Positions 17,507 to 27,608 are shown, numbered from the stretch's first letter. The stretch: 64,000 nt of DNA from Butyrivibrio sp. NC2007 (GCF_000421405.1 NZ_ATWY01000006.1:62001-126000); one strand, 5' to 3'. Notes: generated by a model not told the origin, from the letters alone. Made by a program: numbers and translations.

Positions 17507-18567
17507 TACCTCTCATTATATCCCATTGAGTAGTATTTGTAACTCCCATAAAAGTCATGCATTTCCTTTACATAATCCTTGTAGTTATCTACTGTTACTC
17601 TATCCTCATCATTTGCTATCCATTTCAGGATTTCGGAATTGATATCCTTTATATAGTGATAGCCGTCCACATAATAATCATCAAGATTTGTTGTGATATC
17701 AAACCTGTTAGCGTAACAATATAACTTGATATTATCACACTCCAGCATCATCTCAATTGTTTTCTCAATGGTTGTGCAGGTATACTCAAATGTATTATCC
17801 GATACATGTCCTCTCCACCAGAATTCATTGTAGGGAGGAATGTAATAAATAAATGTAGTATCCGGATGTTCATTTGCCAGCTTAACTATATTCTGACTCA
17901 CATTTTCCGAGAGCACAGACATATCCTTGTCGGTAAAAGAAACTTCTGCCTCTCCGGTCCGGATAACAGGCTCGTCAGCATACTCCCACTTAGCAGGAAG
18001 TGAGTTATAAGTAAGTTCGTCAAAAGACTGACATCCTCCCTCTTTTCCAAGCAGGAAATCCTTTATCATCGGGATGCAATAACCGAACATAACATCTTCG
18101 TTACACAAATACGGCAGATCATCAAACACTGAGTCATTATAGAGATAGTAAGGATAATCTCCCAAGTCCTCTCTCAAGGCATCACTGTCTTCAACAAGAT
18201 GGTTAACATCCAAAGATCTCATAACATATTTGATATTATCATGTGTCTTAAAGGCCTCTTCGAGCAGCTGCTCAGTCTCATAGAAAGTCGCACCGGAAAA
18301 CTGGAGCCTTACGGTTTTTGCATCAAACAGACTGTCAAACTCACTTGTCATAAAGTTTTCAGTGAGGGAAGTCCCTGTAATTATCGAGTCATAATCGAAT
18401 TGCTCAGCCATTCCCCTGTTCTGATATCTTTGATTACCTATACTGTAATATAGGCCATCCAGCGGAGCATGATAATGAAAAAAGGGATCTATGACTGCAA
18501 CCATTCCCATAAGCAGAAACCATATAGCAAAAAAAGCTCCAAGGAACCAATAAAAATACTTCTTCAT
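17506..18567 (-). CDS. SGNH/AlgX-DltD-like protein, partner of the adjacent MBOAT
   Basis: 353 residues from the ATG at 18567 (AGG 8-10 bases upstream); a TTG at 18582 overlapping the MBOAT stop is possible. A single N-terminal membrane helix (YFYWFLGAFFAIWFLLMGMVAVI) anchors an outer domain. GTSLTENF near residue 68 fits the SGNH nucleophile block, and DGYHY near the C-terminus fits the Asp-x-x-His block. Family knowledge: such proteins take acyl groups passed through an MBOAT and place them on extracellular polysaccharide. It shares its last base with the start of the next gene. Confidence 0.8.
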   Translation of the reverse strand: MKKYFYWFLGAFFAIWFLLMGMVAVIDPFFHYHAPLDGLYYSIGNQRYQNRGMAEQFDYDSIITGTSLTENFMTSEFDSLFDAKTVRLQFSGATFYETEQLLEEAFKTHDNIKYVMRSLDVNHLVEDSDALREDLGDYPYYLYNDSVFDDLPYLCNEDVMFGYCIPMIKDFLLGKEGGCQSFDELTYNSLPAKWEYADEPVIRTGEAEVSFTDKDMSVLSENVSQNIVKLANEHPDTTFIYYIPPYNEFWWRGHVSDNTFEYTCTTIEKTIEMMLECDNIKLYCYANRFDITTNLDDYYVDGYHYIKDINSEILKWIANDEDRVTVDNYKDYVKEMHDFYGSYKYYSMGYNER

Positions 18568-18578
18568 GTAGATACCTG

Positions 18579-19967
18579 TCAAAAGTTAAAATATAAAAAG
18601 ATTGACGTTCTGTTCAGTGTAAAGAGGCTCAAAACCATAAGGACCGCCCCGAGAATTGCAAAACGTCTGCTTACTGTTATTTCTCTGTTATAGTTATTTT
18701 CCGGTATTAAGCAGATCAAAAGAGCTGCCAAAAGTAAAATCCACCATGGAAGATAACTGTCAAAACATCCCAGAAACTCTGACGATATAAGCGCAGAGTC
18801 AAACGAAAAGATCCTGCCCAAAAGGCTTATCCATTGCCTGACTCCATCAGCCCTGAACAGCGCCCATAACAGGCTTACAATAGCAAAATTTAAGCTCCAC
18901 CGTATTGCCACCGGCACCTTTTTCCATATATCACCGGCAAACCTGTCTATCAGCATAAGAATGCCATGTATGATTCCCCACAGTATGAAAGTATAATTCG
19001 CCCCGTGCCATATTCCGCTGACAGCAAACACCACCATGGTGTTAAAGGCGATCCTCCGGGCACTGCATCTGCTTCCACCCAGTGGAATGTAGATATACTT
19101 TGTAAGAAATCTGGTCAATGTCATATGCCATCTCTTCCAAAAGTCTCTTATCGAGAGGGCTTTGTACGGAGAATTAAAGTTCTGTGGCAACTTAATATTG
19201 AACATAAGCCCTATTCCGCAGGCCATATCTGAATATCCGCTAAAATCAAAGTAAATCTGAAAGGTATAAGAAAGAATGATCAGCCACGCTTCGAGAGATG
19301 TTAATCTCGAGATATCGGTATATCCCCACTCGACTGCTCTTCCCAGCCTGTCTGCGATGAATACCTTTTTAGACAGTCCAAGGGAAAACCAGATCAGTCC
19401 CCTGGTTAGATTTTCATAGTTTACATTTATTTTCTCGTGTAACTGGGGAACAAACTCACTATGATAGACTATTGGTCCGGCAACAAGCTGTGGAAAAAAA
19501 GAAACGTATAATGCATACTCAAGGAAACTATAATCGGCGTTCTCCCTCTTATACGCATCTATAACAAAAGAAATCTGTTGTATTGTATAAAAGCTTATTC
19601 CAAGGGGTAAAACAATAGTGTTTATAAATAAGTCCAGATCAAGGAAATGGTTAATGTTCCACTTAATGAAGTTAAAGTACTTATAATAACCGATAAGGCC
19701 AACATTGAAAGCCAGACCGATTACCAGCAGCAGTTTCCTGTATGCATCTTTATCGCATCTGTTCATTATCCGTGTTAATGCATAGTTAAAAACGATGCTG
19801 GAAACTATTATGAGCAAATATGAGGGCCTGTTATATGAGTAAAAGACAAGCGAAGCCAAAAGCAGCCATATCTGCGCGCCTCTCCTGCTATAGAGTCCCA
19901 GCATATAGTATCCGATAACAACCACCGGAAGAAATATTAAGATAAAAACATAGGAATTAAATAACAT
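18579..19967 (-). CDS. MBOAT family O-acyltransferase (AlgI/DltB-like)
   Basis: 462 residues, about 10-12 membrane helices. The catalytic histidine lies in SGIWHGANYTFILWGIIHG, and the helper motifs FPQLVAGPIVYHSEFVPQL, FDFSGYSDMACGIGLMFNI and RDFWKRWHMTLTRFL are all in place. The family moves acyl groups, usually acetyl from acetyl-CoA, across the membrane for transfer to polysaccharide. The SGNH gene follows directly. It is homologous to the MBOAT at 59770-61233 but not a recent copy. Confidence 0.95.
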   Translation of the reverse strand: MLFNSYVFILIFLPVVVIGYYMLGLYSRRGAQIWLLLASLVFYSYNRPSYLLIIVSSIVFNYALTRIMNRCDKDAYRKLLLVIGLAFNVGLIGYYKYFNFIKWNINHFLDLDLFINTIVLPLGISFYTIQQISFVIDAYKRENADYSFLEYALYVSFFPQLVAGPIVYHSEFVPQLHEKINVNYENLTRGLIWFSLGLSKKVFIADRLGRAVEWGYTDISRLTSLEAWLIILSYTFQIYFDFSGYSDMACGIGLMFNIKLPQNFNSPYKALSIRDFWKRWHMTLTRFLTKYIYIPLGGSRCSARRIAFNTMVVFAVSGIWHGANYTFILWGIIHGILMLIDRFAGDIWKKVPVAIRWSLNFAIVSLLWALFRADGVRQWISLLGRIFSFDSALISSEFLGCFDSYLPWWILLLAALLICLIPENNYNREITVSRRFAILGAVLMVLSLFTLNRTSIFLYFNF

Positions 19968-19993
19968 AGATCAGCCTGTGTATATCAACCCTT

Positions 19994-20812
19994 TCATTTA
20001 CCAATCAAAATCCTTATATAAGGCGTAAGCGAATAAATAAGAGCATAAAAAAGTCCAAAGTTCTTGTTCAGAAAATAAAACCATTGCTTAAAGGGTGCTC
20101 CCTTTACGGACTCCTTCTTTTTAAGCCTTTCTATTCTTGAAAGCTTTGCATCTCTCCACGTACCACTTGATGGATTGTTCTCACAGATTCCGGCATAAGC
20201 CTGCATTACTTCTATCCTGTATCCCGCTCTCTTAATAGCCAGACCATAATCGAAATCCCCAAGACTATGTTTATAGTGAGAATCCATTATTGGTACGCTA
20301 CCAAATATACCGGCAGGTATGGCCACAAAATTCGCATTAAAGGTATCACACTGCCTGTCATCATCTTCCGGAGTCACCTTCTTATAATGAATACCACTAG
20401 TATACTTGACACCCCCATAAGTGCAATGACCATCAGCTCCTCTCATTGCTCCTACAAGAACAGTGTCGTTACCAGCTAGACTTTCGCCCACCTTATCCAG
20501 AATCCCCTTATCAAATGAGACGTCGTCATTAACCAGCACATACAGATCATACCTGTCCTGCTGCCGGGCATACTCCATTGCCTTTCTCATTCCTCCGGAG
20601 TAAAAGAGATTGCCATCCCCTTTAATGACCGTCAACTCTTTACCATGCCCCAGCGAATTACGCATATTCTCAAGAGCTTCCACTGTTCCATCACCACTGC
20701 CATCATCAACAACATAAAAGTGAATATTTGCATCACTAAAAGAAAGACCATTAATACAGCTAATGGTCTTCTCCTTCCTATTATGGCAAGTCAATAAAAC
20801 AGCTATGTTCAT
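19994..20812 (-). CDS. Family 2 glycosyltransferase
   Basis: 272 residues, cytoplasmic. N-terminal NIAVLLTCHNRKEKTISCI and VVDDGSGDGTVEAL give the GT2 nucleotide-binding half; VLVNDDVSFDKGIL near residue 93 gives the metal-binding aspartates. The C-terminal half (LGDFDYGLAIKRAGY) resembles rhamnosyl/galactofuranosyl-type GT2 enzymes with the (E/D)-D-x-D base. It follows the GT4 gene by 11 bases. It probably adds one sugar to the lipid-linked repeat unit; donor and linkage unknown. Confidence 0.9.
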   Translation of the reverse strand: MNIAVLLTCHNRKEKTISCINGLSFSDANIHFYVVDDGSGDGTVEALENMRNSLGHGKELTVIKGDGNLFYSGGMRKAMEYARQQDRYDLYVLVNDDVSFDKGILDKVGESLAGNDTVLVGAMRGADGHCTYGGVKYTSGIHYKKVTPEDDDRQCDTFNANFVAIPAGIFGSVPIMDSHYKHSLGDFDYGLAIKRAGYRIEVMQAYAGICENNPSSGTWRDAKLSRIERLKKKESVKGAPFKQWFYFLNKNFGLFYALIYSLTPYIRILIGK

Positions 20813-20823
20813 TTCTGTAATAC

Positions 20824-21927
20824 CTAAAAATCCTCAAAACAGCCGGCAACCTTGTTCCAAACAAAATCGGAAAGGACTCTGCTTCTTGCAGAATCTGCAA
20901 CTGCCGCTGCCAATTCTCTATCTGTGTCAAGCATCGTAATTATATCACACATGTCCGCTAAAGACACACAGATATAACCGCTTTCACCACTATTAATAAT
21001 AAAATCCGGCCCGGGAGCCTTTATGGCGATCACCGGGCATCTGTGGCACATTGCCTCTAATATTGCCATTCCGTATATTTCATCGGGATTAAAGTTCACA
21101 TAATAGTCGCAGGCCTTATAAATATCCCTCATTTTAGCATTAGGAACTGTAGATAAAATTGTAACCCTGTCCGTCAGCTTTTTACTCTGAACCATCTGCT
21201 CAATATCGCTGCCAAGAGAGCCCTTTCCTACAATCAGCAGATGATGATTGTCATCCAGTTCTTCTAAAAGTTCTATAGCATCCTGTGGGTGCTTGTAGCT
21301 CTCCAGCCTTCCCACAAACAACATGATCTTCCTATCGGCCGGAAGCTGATACTCGTTTCGAATCTCCCGAATGCTTCGTGTTGAAAGAACAGTATCCTCT
21401 GCTCCAATCCCAACCGGAGCAAGCTTAGCGCTTATTCCATACATGGCACACTGCTTCTGTACAGCGGGCGTCTTAGCATATACCGGGACAGTCCGGTACG
21501 CCTTGATATTCCTGCCGATAAGCATTCTGTTAACTGCCTTTTTAATCCAATTGTTGCTGTCGGTATAAAGTGTTCCAATATAGAGATGGCACCCAATATT
21601 GTTCTTCTTACAATACCTGATAACATTAGGCGCATACAGCATGTTATCAGCCATGAAATGAACAAGATCCGCATTCCAATTCAGGAGAATAGATAAATCC
21701 AATATACCATGGTGGCCAATCCCTTTAGCAGGAAGGACATGTACTGAGATCCTGTCAGATATACAGTTAACTTCCTCGTGACTGCAGTTTTTTGACAGCA
21801 GAATAATGTCAACCCTATGCTCAGGATGAAGCTCAGTTACAGCCTTGGCAAGACCAATTTCCTGTGAATTATAAAACTTATTATTTACTTCACCGGTTAT
21901 GTATAATTTCAAAAAAACTATATTCAT
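20824..21927 (-). CDS. Family 4 glycosyltransferase (GT-B)
   Basis: 367 residues. The C-terminal half has KIMLFVGRLESYKHPQDAIELL, HHLLIVGKGSLGSDIE and the EX7E motif DEIYGMAILEAMCHRCP with the two glutamates that hold the nucleotide-sugar. The N-terminal acceptor half (VHFMADNMLYAP) lacks membrane segments. GT4 is a retaining family used for repeat-unit assembly. The gene is 47 bases downstream of the fucosyltransferase-like gene. Confidence 0.9.
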   Translation of the reverse strand: MNIVFLKLYITGEVNNKFYNSQEIGLAKAVTELHPEHRVDIILLSKNCSHEEVNCISDRISVHVLPAKGIGHHGILDLSILLNWNADLVHFMADNMLYAPNVIRYCKKNNIGCHLYIGTLYTDSNNWIKKAVNRMLIGRNIKAYRTVPVYAKTPAVQKQCAMYGISAKLAPVGIGAEDTVLSTRSIREIRNEYQLPADRKIMLFVGRLESYKHPQDAIELLEELDDNHHLLIVGKGSLGSDIEQMVQSKKLTDRVTILSTVPNAKMRDIYKACDYYVNFNPDEIYGMAILEAMCHRCPVIAIKAPGPDFIINSGESGYICVSLADMCDIITMLDTDRELAAAVADSARSRVLSDFVWNKVAGCFEDF

Positions 21928-21974
21928 ATTTTCTTAAGTATCCAATGCCATTAAGTTTAGAATTATGATAACTG

Positions 21975-22823
21975 TCATTTAGAAACTATTATCATTTTGT
22001 TATGCCCAATGGCGTTTGCTATCACAGTAAATGTGCTGCCATAACTGGCATAGAGTGTCTCCGCTCCTGAAAGTATCAGCATCTCGTATAGAGCAAACCT
22101 CATTCCCTCAGAACTCATCCTGGAAACGGTTGAATTGGCCTCAGAATAAATCCTATCCGGATATTTTGTCATTAAGTCCCCAAGTATTTCCGAATCATCA
22201 GTTGCTACATATATCTTCTTATTATTCAATTCTTCAATCTTGTCATAAAACAACTCAGTCGGGCTATTTGCAATAGCCTCAACATTATCTGTTCGCCTTA
22301 TATGCATTGCATCATAAACGCCTATTTTTTTTCTGTAATCTTCACATCTGCTAACTATTTCTCTGTTAAATGAGATACCGGACATATCCAGAGTACCATA
22401 AAAAGAATAATATGCCTCAATATAGATATACTTACGCCTATGTTCCAGCACCCATTTCCTTAATGCTTTTTGTTCATCCCCGGACATATTCTGATAAGTG
22501 GGAAGCTGAACAGTTTTACTCCAGATTCTGAATCCCCTATAAAAGAGCATATGAATGAACTTATTTAGCACAGAAAAGAACTTTCCCTTCTTCAATAGAG
22601 CCCTATAGGAATCTTTTCCAAAATGCATTGTCTTAATCCTGGTCTCCAATGGCAGTCCAGACAAAACATCTTCATAATCGCAACCACACTCGTTATTATT
22701 ACGCCACAAAAGACGAATGTCTGTAATGCCACAATCTTTAGCCAACTGGTACGCAGATGAAATTGTTAGTAATCTATTTCCCAGCCCCCCGCCGGGTTCT
22801 ATGATAAGTGTCTTTTTAGCCAT
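21975..22823 (-). CDS. GT-B fucosyltransferase-like protein
   Basis: About 282 residues from ATG 22823 (AAGGTG nearby); a GTG at 22835 overlapping the previous gene is the alternative. The start IIEPGGGLGNRLLTISSAYQLA and the motif YDAMHIRRTDN near residue 182 match the GDP-sugar binding pattern of NodZ/GT23 and O-fucosyltransferase-like enzymes, as does YVATDDSEIL. So fucose or a related GDP-sugar is a likely donor, but exact family and linkage are not certain. The protein is soluble and somewhat short for the family. Confidence 0.65.
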   Translation of the reverse strand: MAKKTLIIEPGGGLGNRLLTISSAYQLAKDCGITDIRLLWRNNNECGCDYEDVLSGLPLETRIKTMHFGKDSYRALLKKGKFFSVLNKFIHMLFYRGFRIWSKTVQLPTYQNMSGDEQKALRKWVLEHRRKYIYIEAYYSFYGTLDMSGISFNREIVSRCEDYRKKIGVYDAMHIRRTDNVEAIANSPTELFYDKIEELNNKKIYVATDDSEILGDLMTKYPDRIYSEANSTVSRMSSEGMRFALYEMLILSGAETLYASYGSTFTVIANAIGHNKMIIVSK

Positions 22824-22831
22824 ATATTGTC

Positions 22832-23779
22832 TCACCTTATCCCAACACTCTTTTTACCGGCTACGAGTATCTCAATGGAATTTAGCCAGAATCTAACAAA
22901 CATTTTTGCTTTTTTAGAGAAGGTTCTGTTCTTCCACGCCGTAGAGTGATTTATAGTATCTTTTGTAGACTTCTCTAAAGACACAAAGGATAACGGAAAA
23001 GTTACTTTTTTCCTATCATTTATGGACTCTACCCGGTTCCTTCCATTTGGATCATTGTAATGTACTCCGGAACCGTCCATGCCAAGATTGTTTACCATCG
23101 TATTGTATGGAAAAATAGTAAGTCCTTTATTAGCAAAGCATGTAAAATACCAGGCTACATCCCAGGTCACTCCGCCATTTTTATACTGATGCATGAAAAG
23201 ATACGAAAAATCCTGACCATTATCTAGTGCAGCTTTATTTCCCATGACAAGCCTCACATCACGCTTATCAATGATTCTTTTCAGATTCTGCCATCTGTCA
23301 AGCCAGGTCGCCCACCCCCAAGAACAAAAGGACCGGGTATATCCGTATACTCCGTCATTTTCAGCTATTGACCTAAAAAAACTGTATCCTGTGATAGAAT
23401 AGACCTTTTTTTCATCCTCATACTCATTAAGACAAGTGTTCATATAATACAAAAACTGATTACAGACCTGAAGGTCATCTTCAATAACTATTACTTTCCC
23501 GTGCTTTTTTATAACATAGGATACTCCATCAACTACAGATTTCTCAATTCCCCAATTGGACTCCCGCTCAGTGACAATAACCTCTTTAAAACCGTCCAAG
23601 TCGCAAATGTACTTTCTGACAGTCTCTACGTCTTCAGCATCAGATTCTTTTGCCGGAGCATCAGAATAGATATACAAAACAGACTGCTTTGCCTCAGGAT
23701 TAGTCTTAAGAGCAGCAACAGTCTTTGTCACATGATCAAGCCTTTTATATACAAATAGTACTATCGGTGCATATTCCAT
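22832..23779 (-). CDS. GNT-I-like GT-A glycosyltransferase
   Basis: 315 residues. PIVLFVYKRLDHVTKTVAAL, VTERESNWGIEKSVV and the metal-binding VIVIEDDLQVCNQFLYYMN (Glu-Asp-Asp near residue 98) are typical of the GT-A family related to N-acetylglucosaminyltransferase I, often annotated only as sugar transferase. SFCSWGWATWLDRW is a conserved acceptor-side motif. Its stop overlaps the GTG choice of the next gene. A 10-bp inverted repeat lies in the gap before it. Confidence 0.8.
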   Translation of the reverse strand: MEYAPIVLFVYKRLDHVTKTVAALKTNPEAKQSVLYIYSDAPAKESDAEDVETVRKYICDLDGFKEVIVTERESNWGIEKSVVDGVSYVIKKHGKVIVIEDDLQVCNQFLYYMNTCLNEYEDEKKVYSITGYSFFRSIAENDGVYGYTRSFCSWGWATWLDRWQNLKRIIDKRDVRLVMGNKAALDNGQDFSYLFMHQYKNGGVTWDVAWYFTCFANKGLTIFPYNTMVNNLGMDGSGVHYNDPNGRNRVESINDRKKVTFPLSFVSLEKSTKDTINHSTAWKNRTFSKKAKMFVRFWLNSIEILVAGKKSVGIR

Positions 23780-23805
23780 TGTTCAGTCCAAACTCATTTC
23801 TGCAT

Positions 23806-23843
23806 CTATAGTAAATGTCAAATAAATCTGTCGTTTACTATAG
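23806..23843. repeat. Perfect 10-bp inverted repeat in intergenic gap
   Basis: CTATAGTAAA at 23806-23815 is mirrored by TTTACTATAG at 23834-23843 with an 18-base spacer, within the 92-base gap before the GNT-I-like gene. It has no T-run, so it is not a terminator; a protein-binding site or mRNA stem is possible. Confidence 0.7.
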
Positions 23844-23871
23844 AACTTACTGTGGATCTCTTATAGCTGTT

Positions 23872-24849
23872 TCACCTTAACGTATGCTTTATAATACCAT
23901 ACAAGAGCGGAATCCAGTTGCACACAAAATACAATATCCGTCTTCCTTTGCTCCAACTAGTTCTATCAGCCATATTATATACTTTTCTATACTTGTTCCT
24001 AAGCTCGTTTAAAATACTTTTATCCTTAAGAAGCTTACTAACCTTATAATAATTCGCCAATATTTCTGATAGATAATATTGGCATTCCCTGTCATACAGA
24101 ATTTTCTCAGAATTGTCTTTGTAAAACGAAAGGCGATTTTCGTAAGCTTTCAATATGTCTAAACGTTTCTTATCGTAAGGAATTCCGGTAATACTCTCAT
24201 CGCGACTAAAATAATAATACAGAGCTTCATTACTAAATGCTATTTTGCGGGCATTGTATAAAATCTTGAAAGTAGTTCCCTCATCTTCGTGAATGAATCC
24301 CTCATCAAATCTAATGTTTCCTATGCAATCTTTTCGAATTATCTTATTCCACAGCATGATTATAGAGCCATGCATGTCTGTATAAAATCTATCAAAAATC
24401 TCTTCCCTGGTATACACGTGGATAGGTGCATCCCAGTTAACACTTCCCTTATAATCCCAATCCTCCGTTACAACATGGTAGCACATGCAGATATCGCAAT
24501 TGTTGTCCTCCATCTTTGAATACAGGTAAAGAATATAGTCTTGATGAACATAATCATCAGAATCAACAAAGCAAATTAATTCTCCTTTGCAATTATTAAG
24601 TCCCGTATTTCTTGCAGCGGCAACCCCCCTATTCTCTTGGTGAATTACATTCACTCTCTTATCCTTTCGGGCAAAAAAGTCACAAATCTCCTCTGATCCG
24701 TCGTTAGAGCCATCGTCTACCAAAATGATATCCAAATTCTCATAGCTCTGGTTCAATATACTGTTTACGCATCTCTCAAGGTACTCTTTAACATTATAAA
24801 TCGGAACTATAACCGATACTAATTCCCTATTATTACTTCGCATCTGCAA
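23872..24849 (-). CDS. Family 2 glycosyltransferase
   Basis: 325 residues. VSVIVPIYNVKEYLERCVNSIL, ILVDDGSNDGSEEICD and ICFVDSDDYVHQDYILYLYS are textbook GT2 motifs, with the D-S-D-D metal site near residue 97. The C-terminal part is helical and may lie on the membrane. It is followed by a 92-base gap, the largest in this neighbourhood. It probably adds one residue of the repeat unit. Confidence 0.93.
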   Translation of the reverse strand: MQMRSNNRELVSVIVPIYNVKEYLERCVNSILNQSYENLDIILVDDGSNDGSEEICDFFARKDKRVNVIHQENRGVAAARNTGLNNCKGELICFVDSDDYVHQDYILYLYSKMEDNNCDICMCYHVVTEDWDYKGSVNWDAPIHVYTREEIFDRFYTDMHGSIIMLWNKIIRKDCIGNIRFDEGFIHEDEGTTFKILYNARKIAFSNEALYYYFSRDESITGIPYDKKRLDILKAYENRLSFYKDNSEKILYDRECQYYLSEILANYYKVSKLLKDKSILNELRNKYRKVYNMADRTSWSKGRRILYFVCNWIPLLYGIIKHTLR

Positions 24850-24891
24850 TACCTATAATTGGATTGAATCCTTCTTCAATACTTCTATACA

Positions 24892-25869
24892 TTACCAGTA
24901 ACATGCATCTTCTACCTTGTCAGCATTCTCTGGAACATCTCCTTTTGATGGGTATATCCAATATTCGGTCTTCATACTCTGCACCAAAGGATTGTCCTCC
25001 CATCTTTTTCCCATTATTCCAAAAAGGAGCTGCACATCGCCCCCCATGTGAACAGCCGATTTTCCCGACCTCTTTATTGCCGAGCAAAGTGGTAAACTAT
25101 AGGCTCCGCATCCAACCAGCGCTATATCGAAATCCAGTTCACCCACTTCTTTACACATAAAATCTAAGGCTTCAAACCAGTCCCCAAATCTCGGATCCTT
25201 GCTTCCTGCGATTGTCTGAACCGCTTTATAGGTTGCAAGCCCAAATTCTGGTAAATAATCTTCACTGTAAATCAGCTTGCGTCTTTTATACTGTGCCTCT
25301 ACAGCTTCAGCAAAAGGTGTAATCACTAAGACCTTTCGACCTCTAAGCACCGTTCCAAATGGCATATTCTGATATATAACCCCAAGCCAGTCAATATCCT
25401 TAATATCCTTTTTACAATATCGCCTAATAAAATACTCTTCTTTTGGATACTGCCATCTGATAAGGTAATCAACGTCGGCAATAGCATCCTTCATCAGCGA
25501 TGAATACTTTTCAATATTATGACAGATTGATCGATCTTTAAGATTTTGTTTGCCCTCAAAATAAAGTTGTTCCTGGTCTGACTTATTCGCAAAAAAACCT
25601 GCATTATTGCACAGTTTCTCATAGGCTGAAGCATATTCACCATCATAGCCAAACTCCGCTACTCTCATGGCCCACAGTTCGAATCCGCCAATCTTCCCTG
25701 CAACAAACGGATTACCTTCATTAAGTCTCTTATTCATTTCAGCAAAAAGCGTTTCTGCTTTCATCTTTTTTTGTCCATGCAAATATGAACCTAAATAATA
25801 TGGCAATTCCTTGAGTCCAACCATCTCTAAGTCCTTCTCTGAATTCAAAAAAAACTGGTTTCTTATCAA
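24892..25869 (-). CDS. GT-D-like glycosyltransferase candidate
   Basis: 325 residues, soluble. FVAGKIGGFELWAMRV, VLVITPFAEAV, DIALVGCGAYSLPLCSAIK and SAVHMGGDVQLLFGIMGKRW match the GT-D/DUF1792-like proteins found in many surface-sugar clusters. The first possible start is TTG at 25869, overlapping the previous stop, but its ribosome site touches the codon; the ATG at 25824, with AAGGA seven bases upstream, is at least as good and gives 310 residues. Donor and acceptor are unknown. Confidence 0.65.
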   Translation of the reverse strand: MIRNQFFLNSEKDLEMVGLKELPYYLGSYLHGQKKMKAETLFAEMNKRLNEGNPFVAGKIGGFELWAMRVAEFGYDGEYASAYEKLCNNAGFFANKSDQEQLYFEGKQNLKDRSICHNIEKYSSLMKDAIADVDYLIRWQYPKEEYFIRRYCKKDIKDIDWLGVIYQNMPFGTVLRGRKVLVITPFAEAVEAQYKRRKLIYSEDYLPEFGLATYKAVQTIAGSKDPRFGDWFEALDFMCKEVGELDFDIALVGCGAYSLPLCSAIKRSGKSAVHMGGDVQLLFGIMGKRWEDNPLVQSMKTEYWIYPSKGDVPENADKVEDACYW

Positions 25870-27563
25870 CTCCCTACATAAACCAACTTCCAGAACTCTT
25901 TTTCATAATCCGTTGGTTCGTACTTGTAGCGCTGCATAACCCATTGCCCAAAAATCTCGGAATAAAACTGCTCAAGTTCAGGGTACCAATAGGTATTGAC
26001 CAAAATTACATCCGGCTTCACATGTCCAAACTCGTCATAATAGTTAATCCACAATTCATTGTAATTCCTATTTGATGTAGGCGCATAGCCGGCTGCAGAG
26101 GTAGTTCCCTTTAAATAAAAATTATAGATGGAATCATTGGTTATAAGGGCATAAACCTCTCCATCTTCAGAAATGTGCTCTATGGCATCTACCTTGGCCT
26201 TGATCTCATCCATCTGCTCTTTCATTACAAATATACCTGCAGCAGGTCCTTCTGTGAATCTTTCAGAACACTGAAACACATTTGCAGGAGAAGTGTAATT
26301 TATCCTGATAAAGTAACCCGAAGCAAATACCACGCTAATGACGAACAAAAGGATAACACTTTTTTCAAACACGTCATCCTTTGAGTTCCATTTCAAACTC
26401 TCAGATGCTGCAATTATAACTCCAACCACCGCCAACTCTAAGTACATGGCATTTTCATTAAGTCCCATATTAGAGCCAATAAGTGATCCAAAATAGTAAG
26501 CGATTCCAAGCCATAGAAGAAACCTTATAATGTGCTCTTCGCTAGTTTTAAATCCTGCACAGACTCCCAGAATAACAATTCCAATATATCTTTCTAAAAA
26601 ACCAAAAGGCCCGCTTGGTCTGATACCTGAAATATTAAGGAATATGATCATTAGAGATACAAGCCCGATGAAAATATAAAAGACTTTTATTTCTTTCTTG
26701 AAAGCATACTTTACTATAACCCATCCTGCAAATGACAGAGCAATAAAGGCTGCCACCCGTATTGTAGACTTTAACCAGTATCCAATAGAGAAAAAGGAGC
26801 CAACCATCGATTCATGATCGCCGCTGTTGCTGATTGCTTTAAGTGTCCCAAGAAGTTCAGGAAAGCTCAAGTACTTAAGTAAATATGCAACAATCACTAT
26901 TGCGACTACTGCGCATGTTGTAAAAAAGACTATCAGATTTCTTACCTTTGACTTCGTATAATCTTTAAAGTCCCACAAAAGTGCCCACATGAAAACCGGC
27001 ACACTTACCAACATTGTAGGATATGAAAAGATAGAGATTGCGTACAAAAATGCTGCAATAAGAAGCTTTCCCAATTCGTTTTTATGGGTTTTATTAACGT
27101 CAACAATAACAAGACCTGCCGCCAAAGAAAGCCATACAGTTATAGCTCCATATTCCAAATTCTGTGTAGCCCTGGGAAGCATATTAGCTATGACTATAGC
27201 AGCTAAAAATGCTGAAGCCTCATTAAAGTATTTTTTTAGCTCACGATAACTCCAAATGGCCACCGCTACCTGAAAAGCAACAGAAATAATTCTAAGATAA
27301 ACTCCAAGGCCGTCCCATGAACCTCTAACTTCCCAGAATACTTTTGAAAACATAGCAGCCCATATCATGGACGTCTGGTGAAGATCCCACAAATCCTTGA
27401 ACATAATACTGCCACTTGCAAGTTTCGCTGCAAGCAGTGTCAAATAGGACTGATCCTGGTCCCAGCCGAAGAAAATCCTACAATAAAAGCTGAGTAGCGT
27501 AGCAATTAGTAATGCTGCCACAGTTATGCTATTCTTATCCTTTAGCACTTTAAATTCCGCCAT
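25866..27563 (-). CDS. Multi-pass membrane GT-C (GT39-like) glycosyltransferase candidate
   Basis: 565 residues, about 12 membrane segments and an outer C-terminal domain of about 140 residues. The first outer loop carries FFGWDQDQSYLTLLAAKLASGS followed by FKDLWDLHQTS, the acidic catalytic-loop pattern of GT-C enzymes. Expected to use a polyprenyl-phosphate sugar outside the membrane. It follows the acyltransferase by 45 bases in gene order and overlaps the next gene by four. Confidence 0.72.
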   Translation of the reverse strand: MAEFKVLKDKNSITVAALLIATLLSFYCRIFFGWDQDQSYLTLLAAKLASGSIMFKDLWDLHQTSMIWAAMFSKVFWEVRGSWDGLGVYLRIISVAFQVAVAIWSYRELKKYFNEASAFLAAIVIANMLPRATQNLEYGAITVWLSLAAGLVIVDVNKTHKNELGKLLIAAFLYAISIFSYPTMLVSVPVFMWALLWDFKDYTKSKVRNLIVFFTTCAVVAIVIVAYLLKYLSFPELLGTLKAISNSGDHESMVGSFFSIGYWLKSTIRVAAFIALSFAGWVIVKYAFKKEIKVFYIFIGLVSLMIIFLNISGIRPSGPFGFLERYIGIVILGVCAGFKTSEEHIIRFLLWLGIAYYFGSLIGSNMGLNENAMYLELAVVGVIIAASESLKWNSKDDVFEKSVILLFVISVVFASGYFIRINYTSPANVFQCSERFTEGPAAGIFVMKEQMDEIKAKVDAIEHISEDGEVYALITNDSIYNFYLKGTTSAAGYAPTSNRNYNELWINYYDEFGHVKPDVILVNTYWYPELEQFYSEIFGQWVMQRYKYEPTDYEKEFWKLVYVGS

Positions 27564-27608
27564 TTCTCAATCAATTTCTCTTTACAATGCAATCTTTCTC
27601 ATAATACA

